32,766 bases of DNA, taken from positions 1 through 32,766 of the forward strand of contig CAZVIK010000018.1 of NCBI GenBank assembly GCA_964627045.1. Direction: 5' to 3'. Of the stretch, positions 23,360 to 30,292 are shown one piece after another. A model generated the notes under the pieces. The model saw nothing but the letters and a program-made list of their open reading frames with translations. It was not told the origin of the DNA and searched no databases. Both the position numbers and the translations under genes were made by a program. The stretch's first letter is position 1. Each line of letters starts with the position of its first letter. Source of the DNA: CAZVIK01 sp964627045. Its GTDB lineage: Bacteria > Acidobacteriota > Terriglobia > Bryobacterales > Bryobacteraceae.

Positions 23360-24877
23360 ATGGCTCCCTCGATAGTGAACCGCATCGAGTTGTGGCCAGT
23401 CGATCGGCTGGTGCCATACGAGCGCAACGCGCGGACGCACTCGGCGAGCCAGGTGGCGCAGATCGCGGCGAGCATCGTGGAGTTCGGTTTCAACGCGCCC
23501 ATCCTGGTGGACTCGAACGCCGGCATCATCGCCGGGCATGGGCGGTTGATGGCGGCGCGCAAGCTGGGAATGGCAGAGGTCCCGGTGATTGTTCTGGACC
23601 ATCTGAGCGAGACCCAGAAGCGGGCCTACATCATCGCGGACAACAAGCTGACGGAGTTGGGCGGCTGGGACGCCGAGGCGCTCAGCCTCGAGCTGAAGGA
23701 CCTGCAGGAGGCCGAGTTCGATCTCGACCTGCTTGGTTTCAGCGATCGCGAGATCGAGGCTCTGGTTGGTGGAACTCCGCTCGGACCGACAGTCGGTGAT
23801 GACGGCGAAGACGAAGTACCTGAAGCGCCTACTGAGCCGGTCACACGGCCCGGTGACGTCTGGGTGATCGGGCGGCACAAGCTGATCTGCGGGGACAGTC
23901 GGGATGCCGCGACAGTCGCAAGGCTGCTGGATGGAACGAAGGCGCACCTGGTGATCACCTCGCCGCCGTATGCGACGCAGCGGGAATACGATCCGGCGAG
24001 CGGCTTCAGACCCGTCGCGCCCGAAGAGTACGTCGACTGGTACCGAGCAGTGGCTGACAACATCCAGACCATCTTGGCGGCCGACGGCTCCTACTTCCTG
24101 AACATCAAGGAGCACGCCGCCGATGGCGAACGCCACCTCTACGTGAAGGACCTGGTCATTGCGCACAAGCGGGAATGGGGCTGGCGGTTCGTCGATGAGT
24201 TCTGCTGGCGTAAGACCGACAACGGCGTGCCGGGCGGCTGGGGTAATCGTTTCAAGAACGCCTGGGAGCCCGTGTTTCATTTCTGCCGGCAACCGGAGAT
24301 CAAGTTCCGGCCCAAAGCGGTCGGCCACGTCTCGGAAGACTGCTTCGATTACTCGCCCAACAATCCGAAGTCGACATCCGGCAGCGGGCTGCTCGGCACG
24401 GGCGCGCGCGGGTCCGCGGCGGCACAGCCCGGTTCGGATGACGAGGACGGCAGATTCACCGGGATCGCCCGACCCAGCAACGTAGTCGAGGTGAAGTCTG
24501 AGAGTGGGCAGGGCTCGCACTCGGCTCCCTTCCCTCGGGCGTTGGTCGAGTTCTTCCTGAAGGCGTTCTCCGATCCAGGCGACATTGTCTTCGATCCGTT
24601 CCTCGGGAGCGGCACGACGATGGCCGCCGCACACTTAATTGGCCGGAGCGGTTTCGGGTTGGAGATCAGCCCCGCGTATTGCGATGTCATCCTGCGACGG
24701 ATGGCGAATCTAGCCGGCGAGGCTGCCGTCCTCGCTGATACGGGCCAGAGCATTTCCGAGGTCGCCGCCGCGCGCGGCGTGCCGCAAGAGCAAGTCGACA
24801 ATCCAAGGCTTCGTGACTCACGCCGGATCCAGCATCATGGTCCGGCGCCTTTCTACGGGAGCCGTCAGGCTTCCTAA
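23360..24877 (+). CDS. ParB-like nuclease domain fused to a DNA methyltransferase (SPPY type)
   Basis: Residues 10-100 form a ParB/Srx-like domain (VPYERNARTHSASQVAQIAA, then IIAGHGRLMAARKLGM and IIADNKL). A methyltransferase follows, with catalytic ITSPPY at 199-204 and the AdoMet motif DPFLGSGTTMAA near 412. The order, catalytic motif before the AdoMet motif, is that of beta-class N4/N6 methyltransferases. SPPY favours N4-cytosine as product, which is inference. The start is ATG 23360; the frame is open from 23318. A second, related fusion lies at 25819. Phages use such enzymes to protect their DNA from restriction. The last 40 residues have no clear counterpart in the other copy. Confidence 0.92.
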   Translation: MAPSIVNRIELWPVDRLVPYERNARTHSASQVAQIAASIVEFGFNAPILVDSNAGIIAGHGRLMAARKLGMAEVPVIVLDHLSETQKRAYIIADNKLTELGGWDAEALSLELKDLQEAEFDLDLLGFSDREIEALVGGTPLGPTVGDDGEDEVPEAPTEPVTRPGDVWVIGRHKLICGDSRDAATVARLLDGTKAHLVITSPPYATQREYDPASGFRPVAPEEYVDWYRAVADNIQTILAADGSYFLNIKEHAADGERHLYVKDLVIAHKREWGWRFVDEFCWRKTDNGVPGGWGNRFKNAWEPVFHFCRQPEIKFRPKAVGHVSEDCFDYSPNNPKSTSGSGLLGTGARGSAAAQPGSDDEDGRFTGIARPSNVVEVKSESGQGSHSAPFPRALVEFFLKAFSDPGDIVFDPFLGSGTTMAAAHLIGRSGFGLEISPAYCDVILRRMANLAGEAAVLADTGQSISEVAAARGVPQEQVDNPRLRDSRRIQHHGPAPFYGSRQAS

Positions 24878-24923
24878 CCAAACTGCAGTTCATTCCATTC
24901 GATCGAACAAGGAGAAAACCAGC

Positions 24924-25478
24924 ATGCCCGAAGTAGCCACGCCCAACCAGGCCGAACGCGAGTTCGAGACCGGGACGGACGAAGCATTCAAGAACGCCAA
25001 CGCCACCGGCAGCGCCACGCACAACGAGAATCAGCGCGTGACGTATGCCAACATCAAGCGCACCTACGACGTCTACCAGGACCTGGACATCCTGGCCGCG
25101 CGCCAGTCTCTTATCGAGCTTACGCGGCTTAACCAGATCGCCTCCCAGGCGCTGCAGAACGCCGTCGAGACCGCCAACATCGTCGGCAAGCGCAACCTCG
25201 AACTCAACAACCTGGCGCACGATTCCTTCTGGAATCCCGTCGCCAGCGGCGCCGGAATGAACCTCACTGCGGGGGCTGTTCCCGCCAACCGCGCCACGGA
25301 CGTGAGCGCCGCGGGCGTGGGTGTCGACGCGCAGGCCGTGGCGGCCGCTGTCGCCAAGCAGGTGGATGCGACCATCACACCGGTGCTCGCCACTCTGCAG
25401 CAGATCGTCCAGGCCCTGAGCACCGCGACCACGGCGATTGCCAACACCGTCAACCAGGCGCAGCCCAAGAGCGCCTGA
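24924..25478 (+). CDS. Unknown 184-residue phage protein
   Basis: ATG 24924 follows AAGGAG. The product has an acidic N-terminus (EREFETGTDEAFKNANATGS), then YANIKRTYDVYQDLDILAAR and a C-terminal Ala-, Val- and Thr-rich helical part (VAAAVAKQVDATITPVLATL). The repetitive Ala/Val/Gln tail suggests a coiled coil. No family was recognised. A strong terminator follows, so the transcript of this gene probably ends here. Confidence 0.68.
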   Translation: MPEVATPNQAEREFETGTDEAFKNANATGSATHNENQRVTYANIKRTYDVYQDLDILAARQSLIELTRLNQIASQALQNAVETANIVGKRNLELNNLAHDSFWNPVASGAGMNLTAGAVPANRATDVSAAGVGVDAQAVAAAVAKQVDATITPVLATLQQIVQALSTATTAIANTVNQAQPKSA

Positions 25479-25494
25479 GCCACTCCTCCGACCT

Positions 25495-25525
25495 GGGGCG
25501 GTTCCGTCGAGCCGCCCCGATTTTT
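25495..25525 (+). terminator. Intrinsic terminator after the 24924 gene
   Basis: The left arm is GGGGCGGTTC at 25495-25504 and the right arm GAGCCGCCCC at 25509-25518. Ten pairs, one of them T-G, enclose the four-base loop cgtc. Five T follow at 25521-25525. It is a textbook rho-independent terminator in the middle of the late region. Confidence 0.85.
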
Positions 25526-25543
25526 CACTGGAGCCGAAACCCG

Positions 25544-25822
25544 ATGAATACACTCCTCCTCATCCTGAAGATCTTTCCTCTCGTCCTGGCGGCGGTGCAG
25601 GCCGTCGAGCAAGCAATTCCGCTGCCCGGCCAGGGAAACAAGAAGCTGGAACTTGTGCTCGACGTCCTCAAGTCGGCCTACGACGGGAGCACGGACTTGG
25701 CGAAGCAGTTCAGTTGGGACAAACTGGTCGCCGTGGTTGTGCCGATGATTGCCAAGATCGTCGATCTGCACAACGCGTTGGGCCTCTTCCCGAAGTCGAT
25801 TCCCTCCGCGAGCAAAGCATGA
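25544..25822 (+). CDS. Small hydrophobic protein, possibly holin-like
   Basis: The 92-residue product starts at ATG 25544, with GGAG ten bases upstream. Its N-terminus is hydrophobic (LLLILKIFPLVLAAVQAV) and another hydrophobic segment, VAVVVPMIAKIV, lies near residue 65. It could be a small membrane protein such as a holin, but no lysis gene is nearby, so this is weak. Its stop overlaps the start of the second methyltransferase gene (ATGA). It lies just after the terminator. Confidence 0.55.
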   Translation: MNTLLLILKIFPLVLAAVQAVEQAIPLPGQGNKKLELVLDVLKSAYDGSTDLAKQFSWDKLVAVVVPMIAKIVDLHNALGLFPKSIPSASKA

Positions 25823-27075
25823 CCGAACTGCAGGTGGTGCGCTGGCCGGTCGAAAGGTTGATCCCTTATGCCCGGAATGCACGCACGCATAGTGACGAAC
25901 AGGTCGCCCAGATCGCGGCGTCGATCGCCGAGTTCGGGTGGACCAACCCCATCCTTGCCGGGTCCGATGGGATCGTCATCGCCGGCCACGCCCGCCTGCA
26001 GGCGGCCCGCAAACTGGGCATGACCGAAGTTCCGGTCATCGTCCTCGATCATCTGAACGAAACGCAACGGCGCGCGCTTGTTTTAGCCGATAACCGCCTG
26101 GCCCTGAACGCTGGTTGGGACGAAGAGATGCTCCACGTCGAACTGACCGCGCTCGAGGAGGAGGGATTCAACCTCGATGTGGTCGGATTCACGGACGCCG
26201 AGTTGGAGGATCTGCTTCGCGACGCGGATACGGCGGCGCCCGGCGGGACCGATGAAGATGCCGTGCCCGAGGCGCCGGAATCCGCCGTCACCGCTCCCGG
26301 AGATGTTTGGCTTTTAGGCGACCACCGACTGTTGTGCGGTGATTCTGTTCAGATAGATGCCGTGGAGAAAGTGTTGGCCGGCGGCCTGGCCGATATGGTC
26401 TTCACGGATCCTCCGTACAACGTGAACTACGGCGCGACCATGAAGGACAAACTGCGCGGCAAGAAACGCAAGATCGCCAACGACAATCTCGGCGACGGCT
26501 TCGAGCAGTTCCTCCGCGATGTCTGCGCCAACCTGCTGGCCGTGACCAAGGGCGCGATCTACGTCTGCATGTCCTCGTCCGAACTCCACACACTCCATCG
26601 GGCCTTCACCGAGAGCGGCGGGCACTGGTCCACCTTCGTCATTTGGGCCAAGAACACTTTCACGATGGGGCGTTCGGATTATCAGCGCCAGTACGAGCCG
26701 ATTCTCTACGGATGGAAAGAAGGCACCGATCACTTCTGGTGTGGGGCCCGCGACCAGGGCGATGTGTGGCTCGTGAAGAAGCCGGTCTCGAACGATCTTC
26801 ATCCGACCATGAAGCCAGTCGAACTTGTGGAGCGCGCAGTCCGGAACAGCAGCAAAAGCCGGGACTCGGTGCTTGATCCGTTCGGCGGCTCCGGCTCGAC
26901 GCTGATCGCCTGCGAACGGTCCGGTCGCCAGGCACGGGTGATTGAACTGGAGCCGAAGTACTGCGACGTAATCGTCAGGCGGTTCCAGGAGTACGCAGGC
27001 AAAGTGGCAACGCTCGAAGCCGATGGCCGCCCGTTTGCGGACGTCGCCGCGGATCGCCTTGGAGTAGCCGCATGA
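25819..27075 (+). CDS. Second ParB-like domain and DNA methyltransferase fusion (DPPY type)
   Basis: This 418-residue paralogue of the 23360 product has a ParB-like N-terminal part (IPYARNARTHSDEQVAQIAA, then IVIAGHARLQAARKLGM). The methyltransferase has catalytic FTDPPYNVNYG near residues 195-205 and AdoMet motif DPFGGSGSTLIA near 353. The DPPY form favours N6-adenine, in contrast to the SPPY of the other copy (inference). ATG 25819 overlaps the upstream stop by four bases. Both N-terminal domains are clearly alike while the catalytic parts differ, which suggests old duplication or separate capture. The stop at 27073 is followed in the same frame by a protein-like stretch without a start. 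Confidence 0.92.
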   Translation: MTELQVVRWPVERLIPYARNARTHSDEQVAQIAASIAEFGWTNPILAGSDGIVIAGHARLQAARKLGMTEVPVIVLDHLNETQRRALVLADNRLALNAGWDEEMLHVELTALEEEGFNLDVVGFTDAELEDLLRDADTAAPGGTDEDAVPEAPESAVTAPGDVWLLGDHRLLCGDSVQIDAVEKVLAGGLADMVFTDPPYNVNYGATMKDKLRGKKRKIANDNLGDGFEQFLRDVCANLLAVTKGAIYVCMSSSELHTLHRAFTESGGHWSTFVIWAKNTFTMGRSDYQRQYEPILYGWKEGTDHFWCGARDQGDVWLVKKPVSNDLHPTMKPVELVERAVRNSSKSRDSVLDPFGGSGSTLIACERSGRQARVIELEPKYCDVIVRRFQEYAGKVATLEADGRPFADVAADRLGVAA

Positions 27076-27228
27076 ATCGAACGCTGCCACCGGGAGCTGG
27101 CCCAGATCGAAGCCGAGATCCGCGCGGGAAATCCCGACGTCCAAGGCCTCTGCTTGGCGCTCTCGGACTGGTCAGCCGAACTTCGCATCCTTAAGAACCT
27201 TCCATGGAAAACCACGTTTTTCTTCAGA
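27076..27228 (+). pseudogene. Probable small gene without a usable start (frame-shifted or degraded)
   Basis: Directly after the methyltransferase stop the same frame continues as IERCHRELAQIEAEIRAGNP and later GLCLALSDWSAELRILKN, which look like a natural helical protein, before stopping at 27226-27228. No ATG, GTG or TTG lies early in this frame. An ATG at 27072 (in ATGAATC) is in another frame and gives an Arg/Pro-rich product that ends after about 40 codons. A one-base deletion or two-base insertion after that ATG would restore the reading, so a mutation or sequencing error is likely. Confidence 0.4.
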
Positions 27229-27467
27229 TCCTGATTCCAGCTTCGGGATTAGTGTCCGGACTGATCGGCGCGTTCGTAGGGCTGCAAAACCGCGCCCTGC
27301 TCGCGGAGGTGCGCCGGGAACTGGCGGAGTTGGAGAACCGGATCATCACCCGGATCAACGGCACCTATGTGCGCGCTGGCGAGTGTCATCTCCGCGAGGA
27401 GAACATGCATGCGCGGCTGGAAGCTCTGGTGGAAGAAATCCGGAACATAAACGCCGCCGGATTGTGA
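27204..27467 (+). CDS. Small membrane protein with a coiled-coil region
   Basis: ATG 27204 opens MENHVFLQILIPASGLVSGL, a likely N-terminal membrane helix. It is followed by helical charged repeats (LLAEVRRELAELENRIITRI, then EENMHARLEALVEEIRN). The 87-residue size and this layout are like small phage membrane or spanin-type proteins, without a clear match. A perfect hairpin overlaps the 3' end. The start overlaps the preceding broken reading frame. Confidence 0.62.
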   Translation: MENHVFLQILIPASGLVSGLIGAFVGLQNRALLAEVRRELAELENRIITRINGTYVRAGECHLREENMHARLEALVEEIRNINAAGL

Positions 27468-27476
27468 GCCGGCGGC
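27453..27476. terminator. Perfect 8-bp hairpin between convergent genes
   Basis: GCCGCCGG (27453-27460) pairs with CCGGCGGC (27469-27476) around the loop attgtgag, which includes the TGA of the 27204 gene. On the minus strand it is followed by GTTTATGTT, so it may end the inverted DUF3489 operon. The plus-strand side has no T-tract. Confidence 0.55.
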
Positions 27477-27495
27477 GGAGGAAGGCGGGGCTTGC

Positions 27496-28056
27496 TTACT
27501 GGGCGACGCGGTAGGCCCGGTCGCCGCTCTCAGACTTGAAGGACTCGACGCTGATGCCCATCTTCTTGGAGAGGCTGCCGGAGATGAAACCGCGGACGCT
27601 GTGCGCCTGCCAGCCAGTGGCAGACATGATGTCGGCGAGAGTCGCGCCAGCCGGCCGCTTGAGCATGTCGAGGACGATGGCCTTCTTGCTGCCCTCGCGC
27701 GCCCCTTTGGGCCCCGTGGCGTCGTCCTTCAGCTTGGCCTCCTTGGTCGCCTTCGCCTTCTTCGGCGCGACGGGGGCGGCCTGTGGCGCGGGCGTGGGCG
27801 TCAGGGCTTGGACCGCCTTCCAAATGCGGGCGACCGCCGTCTTGCGGTCGGTGAACTTCTTGACCGGCTTCAGATCGCCAAACGGCGGCGCGCCGGCGAA
27901 GCTATTCCAGACCTCGACAAGGCGGTCGGTGGGCCAGGTGGCGGCGAGCTTGGCAAGCTCCTTCTCGCTGGCGAATCGGGCCTGCTCCTCAGGGATGGCG
28001 TCCCCGGCAGCGTAGGCGGTGATGGTGTTGTCGGTGTCGATGGCAAACGTCGTCAT
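27496..28056 (-). CDS. DUF3489 domain protein
   Basis: The 186-residue protein has an N-terminal part (MTTFAIDTDNTITAYAAGDA), a central acidic and helical segment with FTDRKTAVARIWKAVQAL, and an Ala-, Pro- and Lys-rich linker. The C-terminal domain contains GSKKAIVLDMLKRPAGATLA, then IMSATGWQAHSVRGFISGSL and KKMGISVESFK, the HTH-like DUF3489 core. Its role is not established; the fold suggests a DNA-binding protein. AAAGGA precedes the ATG. It is the last of three minus-strand genes set against the direction of the late operon and ends at the shared hairpin. Confidence 0.88.
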   Translation of the reverse strand: MTTFAIDTDNTITAYAAGDAIPEEQARFASEKELAKLAATWPTDRLVEVWNSFAGAPPFGDLKPVKKFTDRKTAVARIWKAVQALTPTPAPQAAPVAPKKAKATKEAKLKDDATGPKGAREGSKKAIVLDMLKRPAGATLADIMSATGWQAHSVRGFISGSLSKKMGISVESFKSESGDRAYRVAQ

Positions 28057-28070
28057 GGTGGTGTTCCTTT

Positions 28071-28298
28071 CTATCGGTTCATGCCGGCGAGCTTGTCGTC
28101 GGCGGTTAGGTGCGAGCTCTTGAGATAGCCGCTGGCCAGGCGTGCCCAGCCAAACGGCGTCGAGATTTCGTGGCGCGCGGCGATGCGGCTCAACTTGATC
28201 CGGTGCGTCCCGTTGTCAAACTCCTTCTTGAGGTGGCCCCAGCGATCGAGCTTCCAGCCGTTCCGTGTCGCCCAGGCGATCAGTTCGTCTCGGGTCAT
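28071..28298 (-). CDS. Unknown 75-residue protein upstream of the DUF3489 gene
   Basis: The real start is ATG 28298, two bases after the upstream stop, with GGAG in the end of the upstream gene; longer frames are not supported. The product reads MTRDELIAWATRNGWKLDRW, then GHLKKEFDNGTHRIKLSRIA. The pattern resembles a small mRNA- or DNA-binding fold such as a HicA-like hairpin, but I cannot claim it, because no HicB partner is seen. It lies in a three-gene operon with DUF3489. Confidence 0.68.
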   Translation of the reverse strand: MTRDELIAWATRNGWKLDRWGHLKKEFDNGTHRIKLSRIAARHEISTPFGWARLASGYLKSSHLTADDKLAGMNR

Positions 28299-28300
28299 GT

Positions 28301-28546
28301 TCAGTACTCCAGCCCCTTGGCGTCGACCGCGCTGCGGTCGCCCAGGTCGGCCAGCACGTAGGCGAGCTGCTCGGTGACGCGGCCGAGGTCGCCGGCGTAC
28401 CCCCAATCGGCGGGCTCGCCGGCCTGGCGCTTCTGGTGGTCGGCCAGGCGGCTGGCGATGCGCTTCAGCAGGTCCTGGGCTTCGGCGTGCCGTTCGGCGT
28501 AGCAGCCTGCGGCGGTCTGCTTGGTGGTCTTGGTGGTGCGTTGCAT
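28301..28546 (-). CDS. Unknown 81-residue protein, first gene of the inverted cluster
   Basis: The start may be ATG 28546 (MQRTTKTTKQTAAGC) or ATG 28555. The product has a basic N-terminus, then a helical part (AEAQDLLKRIASRLADHQKR) and LGRVTEQLAYVLADLGDRSA. No family was recognised. The stop lies two bases before the next start, so the three genes form one unit that is read against the phage late operon. Confidence 0.62.
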   Translation of the reverse strand: MQRTTKTTKQTAAGCYAERHAEAQDLLKRIASRLADHQKRQAGEPADWGYAGDLGRVTEQLAYVLADLGDRSAVDAKGLEY

Positions 28547-28631
28547 CGAACACATGAATCGCTTCGGTGCGCCGGAATAGCAAGGGAATCTTCAAGAGAA
28601 TCTTCGACGCGATTGTCAGGCGAAGGAGCCG

Positions 28632-28835
28632 ATGTACACGGACCAGCAATTGCAGGCGTTGCGCGACGCTCTGGCCAACGGGGTGCGCCGCGTCCGGTTC
28701 GGCGATCGAGAGATTGAATACCGGACCGTCGAGGAGTTGAAGGAAGCCATCGCCGCTGCCGAAGCGGATGTGACCAAGAACAGCGGAACACCGGTGATCC
28801 GGCAGATCCGCGTGCAGACGCAGAAGGGCCTTTGA
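28632..28835 (+). CDS. Head-tail joining protein, gpW-like
   Basis: The 67-residue product starts at ATG 28632 with GAAGGAG just before it. The pattern MYTDQQLQALRDALANGVRR, then FGDREIEYRTVEELKEAIAA matches gpW-type head-tail joiners: a first helix, a short strand pair and a second helix. Such proteins join the portal complex to the tail after DNA packaging. The portal gene follows with a four-base overlap (TTGA), the same order as lambda W and B. Confidence 0.82.
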   Translation: MYTDQQLQALRDALANGVRRVRFGDREIEYRTVEELKEAIAAAEADVTKNSGTPVIRQIRVQTQKGL

Positions 28836-30292
28836 CGACAGTGGGATTCTGGAATCGACTCCGGGCGGCGTTGCCGAGGTTCCGCTCTGCTTCCGATTAC
28901 GAGGCTGCCGCGGCCACTCGGCGCACCACCGGCTGGGCGCCATCCACGGGCGATATCAACACGCTCGTGTTCCAGAGCGTCGATACGCTGCGATCGCGTT
29001 CGCGGGACATGGTGCGCCGGAATCCCTGGGCCACCAACGCACTCGATGCGTTCATCGGGAACTGCATCGGCACGGGGATCAAGCCGCAGTCGCAGCATCC
29101 GGACTCCGGCGTCAAGGAACAGATCCAGGCGCTGTGGCTGAAGTGGACCGACGAGGCCGATGCCTCCGGCCTCACGGATTTCTATGGTCTCCAGGCGCTC
29201 GCCTGCAGGTCGGTGATGGAGGCCGGTGAGTGCCTGGTGCGGCTGCGGCCGCGACTGCCGAAGGACGGGTTGTCCGTCCCGCTTCAACTCCAGGTTCTCG
29301 AAGCCGAACATTTGCCGACGAACGAGACGCGGAAGCTGGAGAACGGCAACTACGTCCGCGCGGGGATTGAGTTCAACGGGATCGGCAAGAGGGTCGCCTA
29401 TCGGATCTATCGAGCGCATCCCGGTGACGCGCTCAACCCGATGGCCTCCACTGAGATCGTGCGCGTCGCTGCCGACTCGGTGCTTCATCTATTCCGGCCG
29501 CTCCGTCCGGGGCAACTGCGTGGGCAGCCGTGGCTGACCCAGGTTCTCATCAAGCTCTACGAGCTCGACCAGTACGACGACGCCGAACTGGTCCGGAAGA
29601 AGACGGCGGCAATGTTCGCGGGCTTCGTCACGAAGAATGCGCCGCAGGATTCGTTGCTCGGCGAAGCAAATCCGGATGCGACCGGCACCGCACTGGCGGG
29701 CCTGGAGCCCGGAACGCTTCAGGTGTTGCTGCCTGGCGAGGACGTGAAGTTCTCCTCGCCCGCAGATGTGGGAGCTACGTATGAAACCTTCATGCGCGTG
29801 CAACTGCGCTCGATCGCAGCGGGCATGGGGATCACCTACGAGCAACTGACCGGTGATCTCACCGGCGTCAACTACTCCTCTATCCGGGCGGGCTTGCTGG
29901 AGTTCCGCCGGCGGTGTGAGCAGTTCCAACACCAGGTGATCGTCTTCCAGATGTGCCGCCCGATCTGGAGGGCTTGGATCGATGCGGCGGTGTTGAGTGG
30001 CGCGCTGCCGAAACCGCAGGATCTCTCGCTCTATCACGACGTGAAGTGGATTCCGCCCGGCTTTGCCTGGGTCGATCCGCTGAAGGACATCAAGGCCCAG
30101 ATCATGGCGGTGCGGGCTGGCTTCAAGAGCCGCGCCGAGGTTGTCTCCGAACAGGGCTACGACGTCGAAGGCACCGACAGCGAGATTGCTGCCGACAATG
30201 CTCGCGCCGATTCGCTCGGCAACAAGTATGACTCCGATCCACGAAAGGAACCAAATGCACCCGCTACCTCATCTGGCGACGCGAATTTTTGA
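28832..30292 (+). CDS. Phage portal protein (lambda gpB family)
   Basis: The portal forms the dodecameric ring at one capsid vertex, through which DNA enters. Seen are the N-terminal DTLRSRSRDMVRRNPWATNA, the segment FIGNCIGTGIKPQ, the stretch GITYEQLTGDLTGVNYSSIR and the C-terminal FAWVDPLKDIKAQIMAVRAG, all typical of the lambda portal family. The 486-residue length is normal. The start is TTG 28832, overlapping the gpW stop; GTG 28841 is an alternative. The protease gene follows with a 38-base overlap. Confidence 0.95.
   Translation: MTTVGFWNRLRAALPRFRSASDYEAAAATRRTTGWAPSTGDINTLVFQSVDTLRSRSRDMVRRNPWATNALDAFIGNCIGTGIKPQSQHPDSGVKEQIQALWLKWTDEADASGLTDFYGLQALACRSVMEAGECLVRLRPRLPKDGLSVPLQLQVLEAEHLPTNETRKLENGNYVRAGIEFNGIGKRVAYRIYRAHPGDALNPMASTEIVRVAADSVLHLFRPLRPGQLRGQPWLTQVLIKLYELDQYDDAELVRKKTAAMFAGFVTKNAPQDSLLGEANPDATGTALAGLEPGTLQVLLPGEDVKFSSPADVGATYETFMRVQLRSIAAGMGITYEQLTGDLTGVNYSSIRAGLLEFRRRCEQFQHQVIVFQMCRPIWRAWIDAAVLSGALPKPQDLSLYHDVKWIPPGFAWVDPLKDIKAQIMAVRAGFKSRAEVVSEQGYDVEGTDSEIAADNARADSLGNKYDSDPRKEPNAPATSSGDANF

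Noticed and set aside
25438..25818. N-terminal extension of the second methyltransferase
   Set aside because: It would run through the intrinsic terminator and overlap the 92-residue gene; the ATG at 25819 begins at the conserved ParB part.
28299..28943. Extension of the minus-strand 28071 gene
   Set aside because: It overlaps the 28301 gene, gpW and portal genes; the ATG at 28298 sits two bases after the previous stop.
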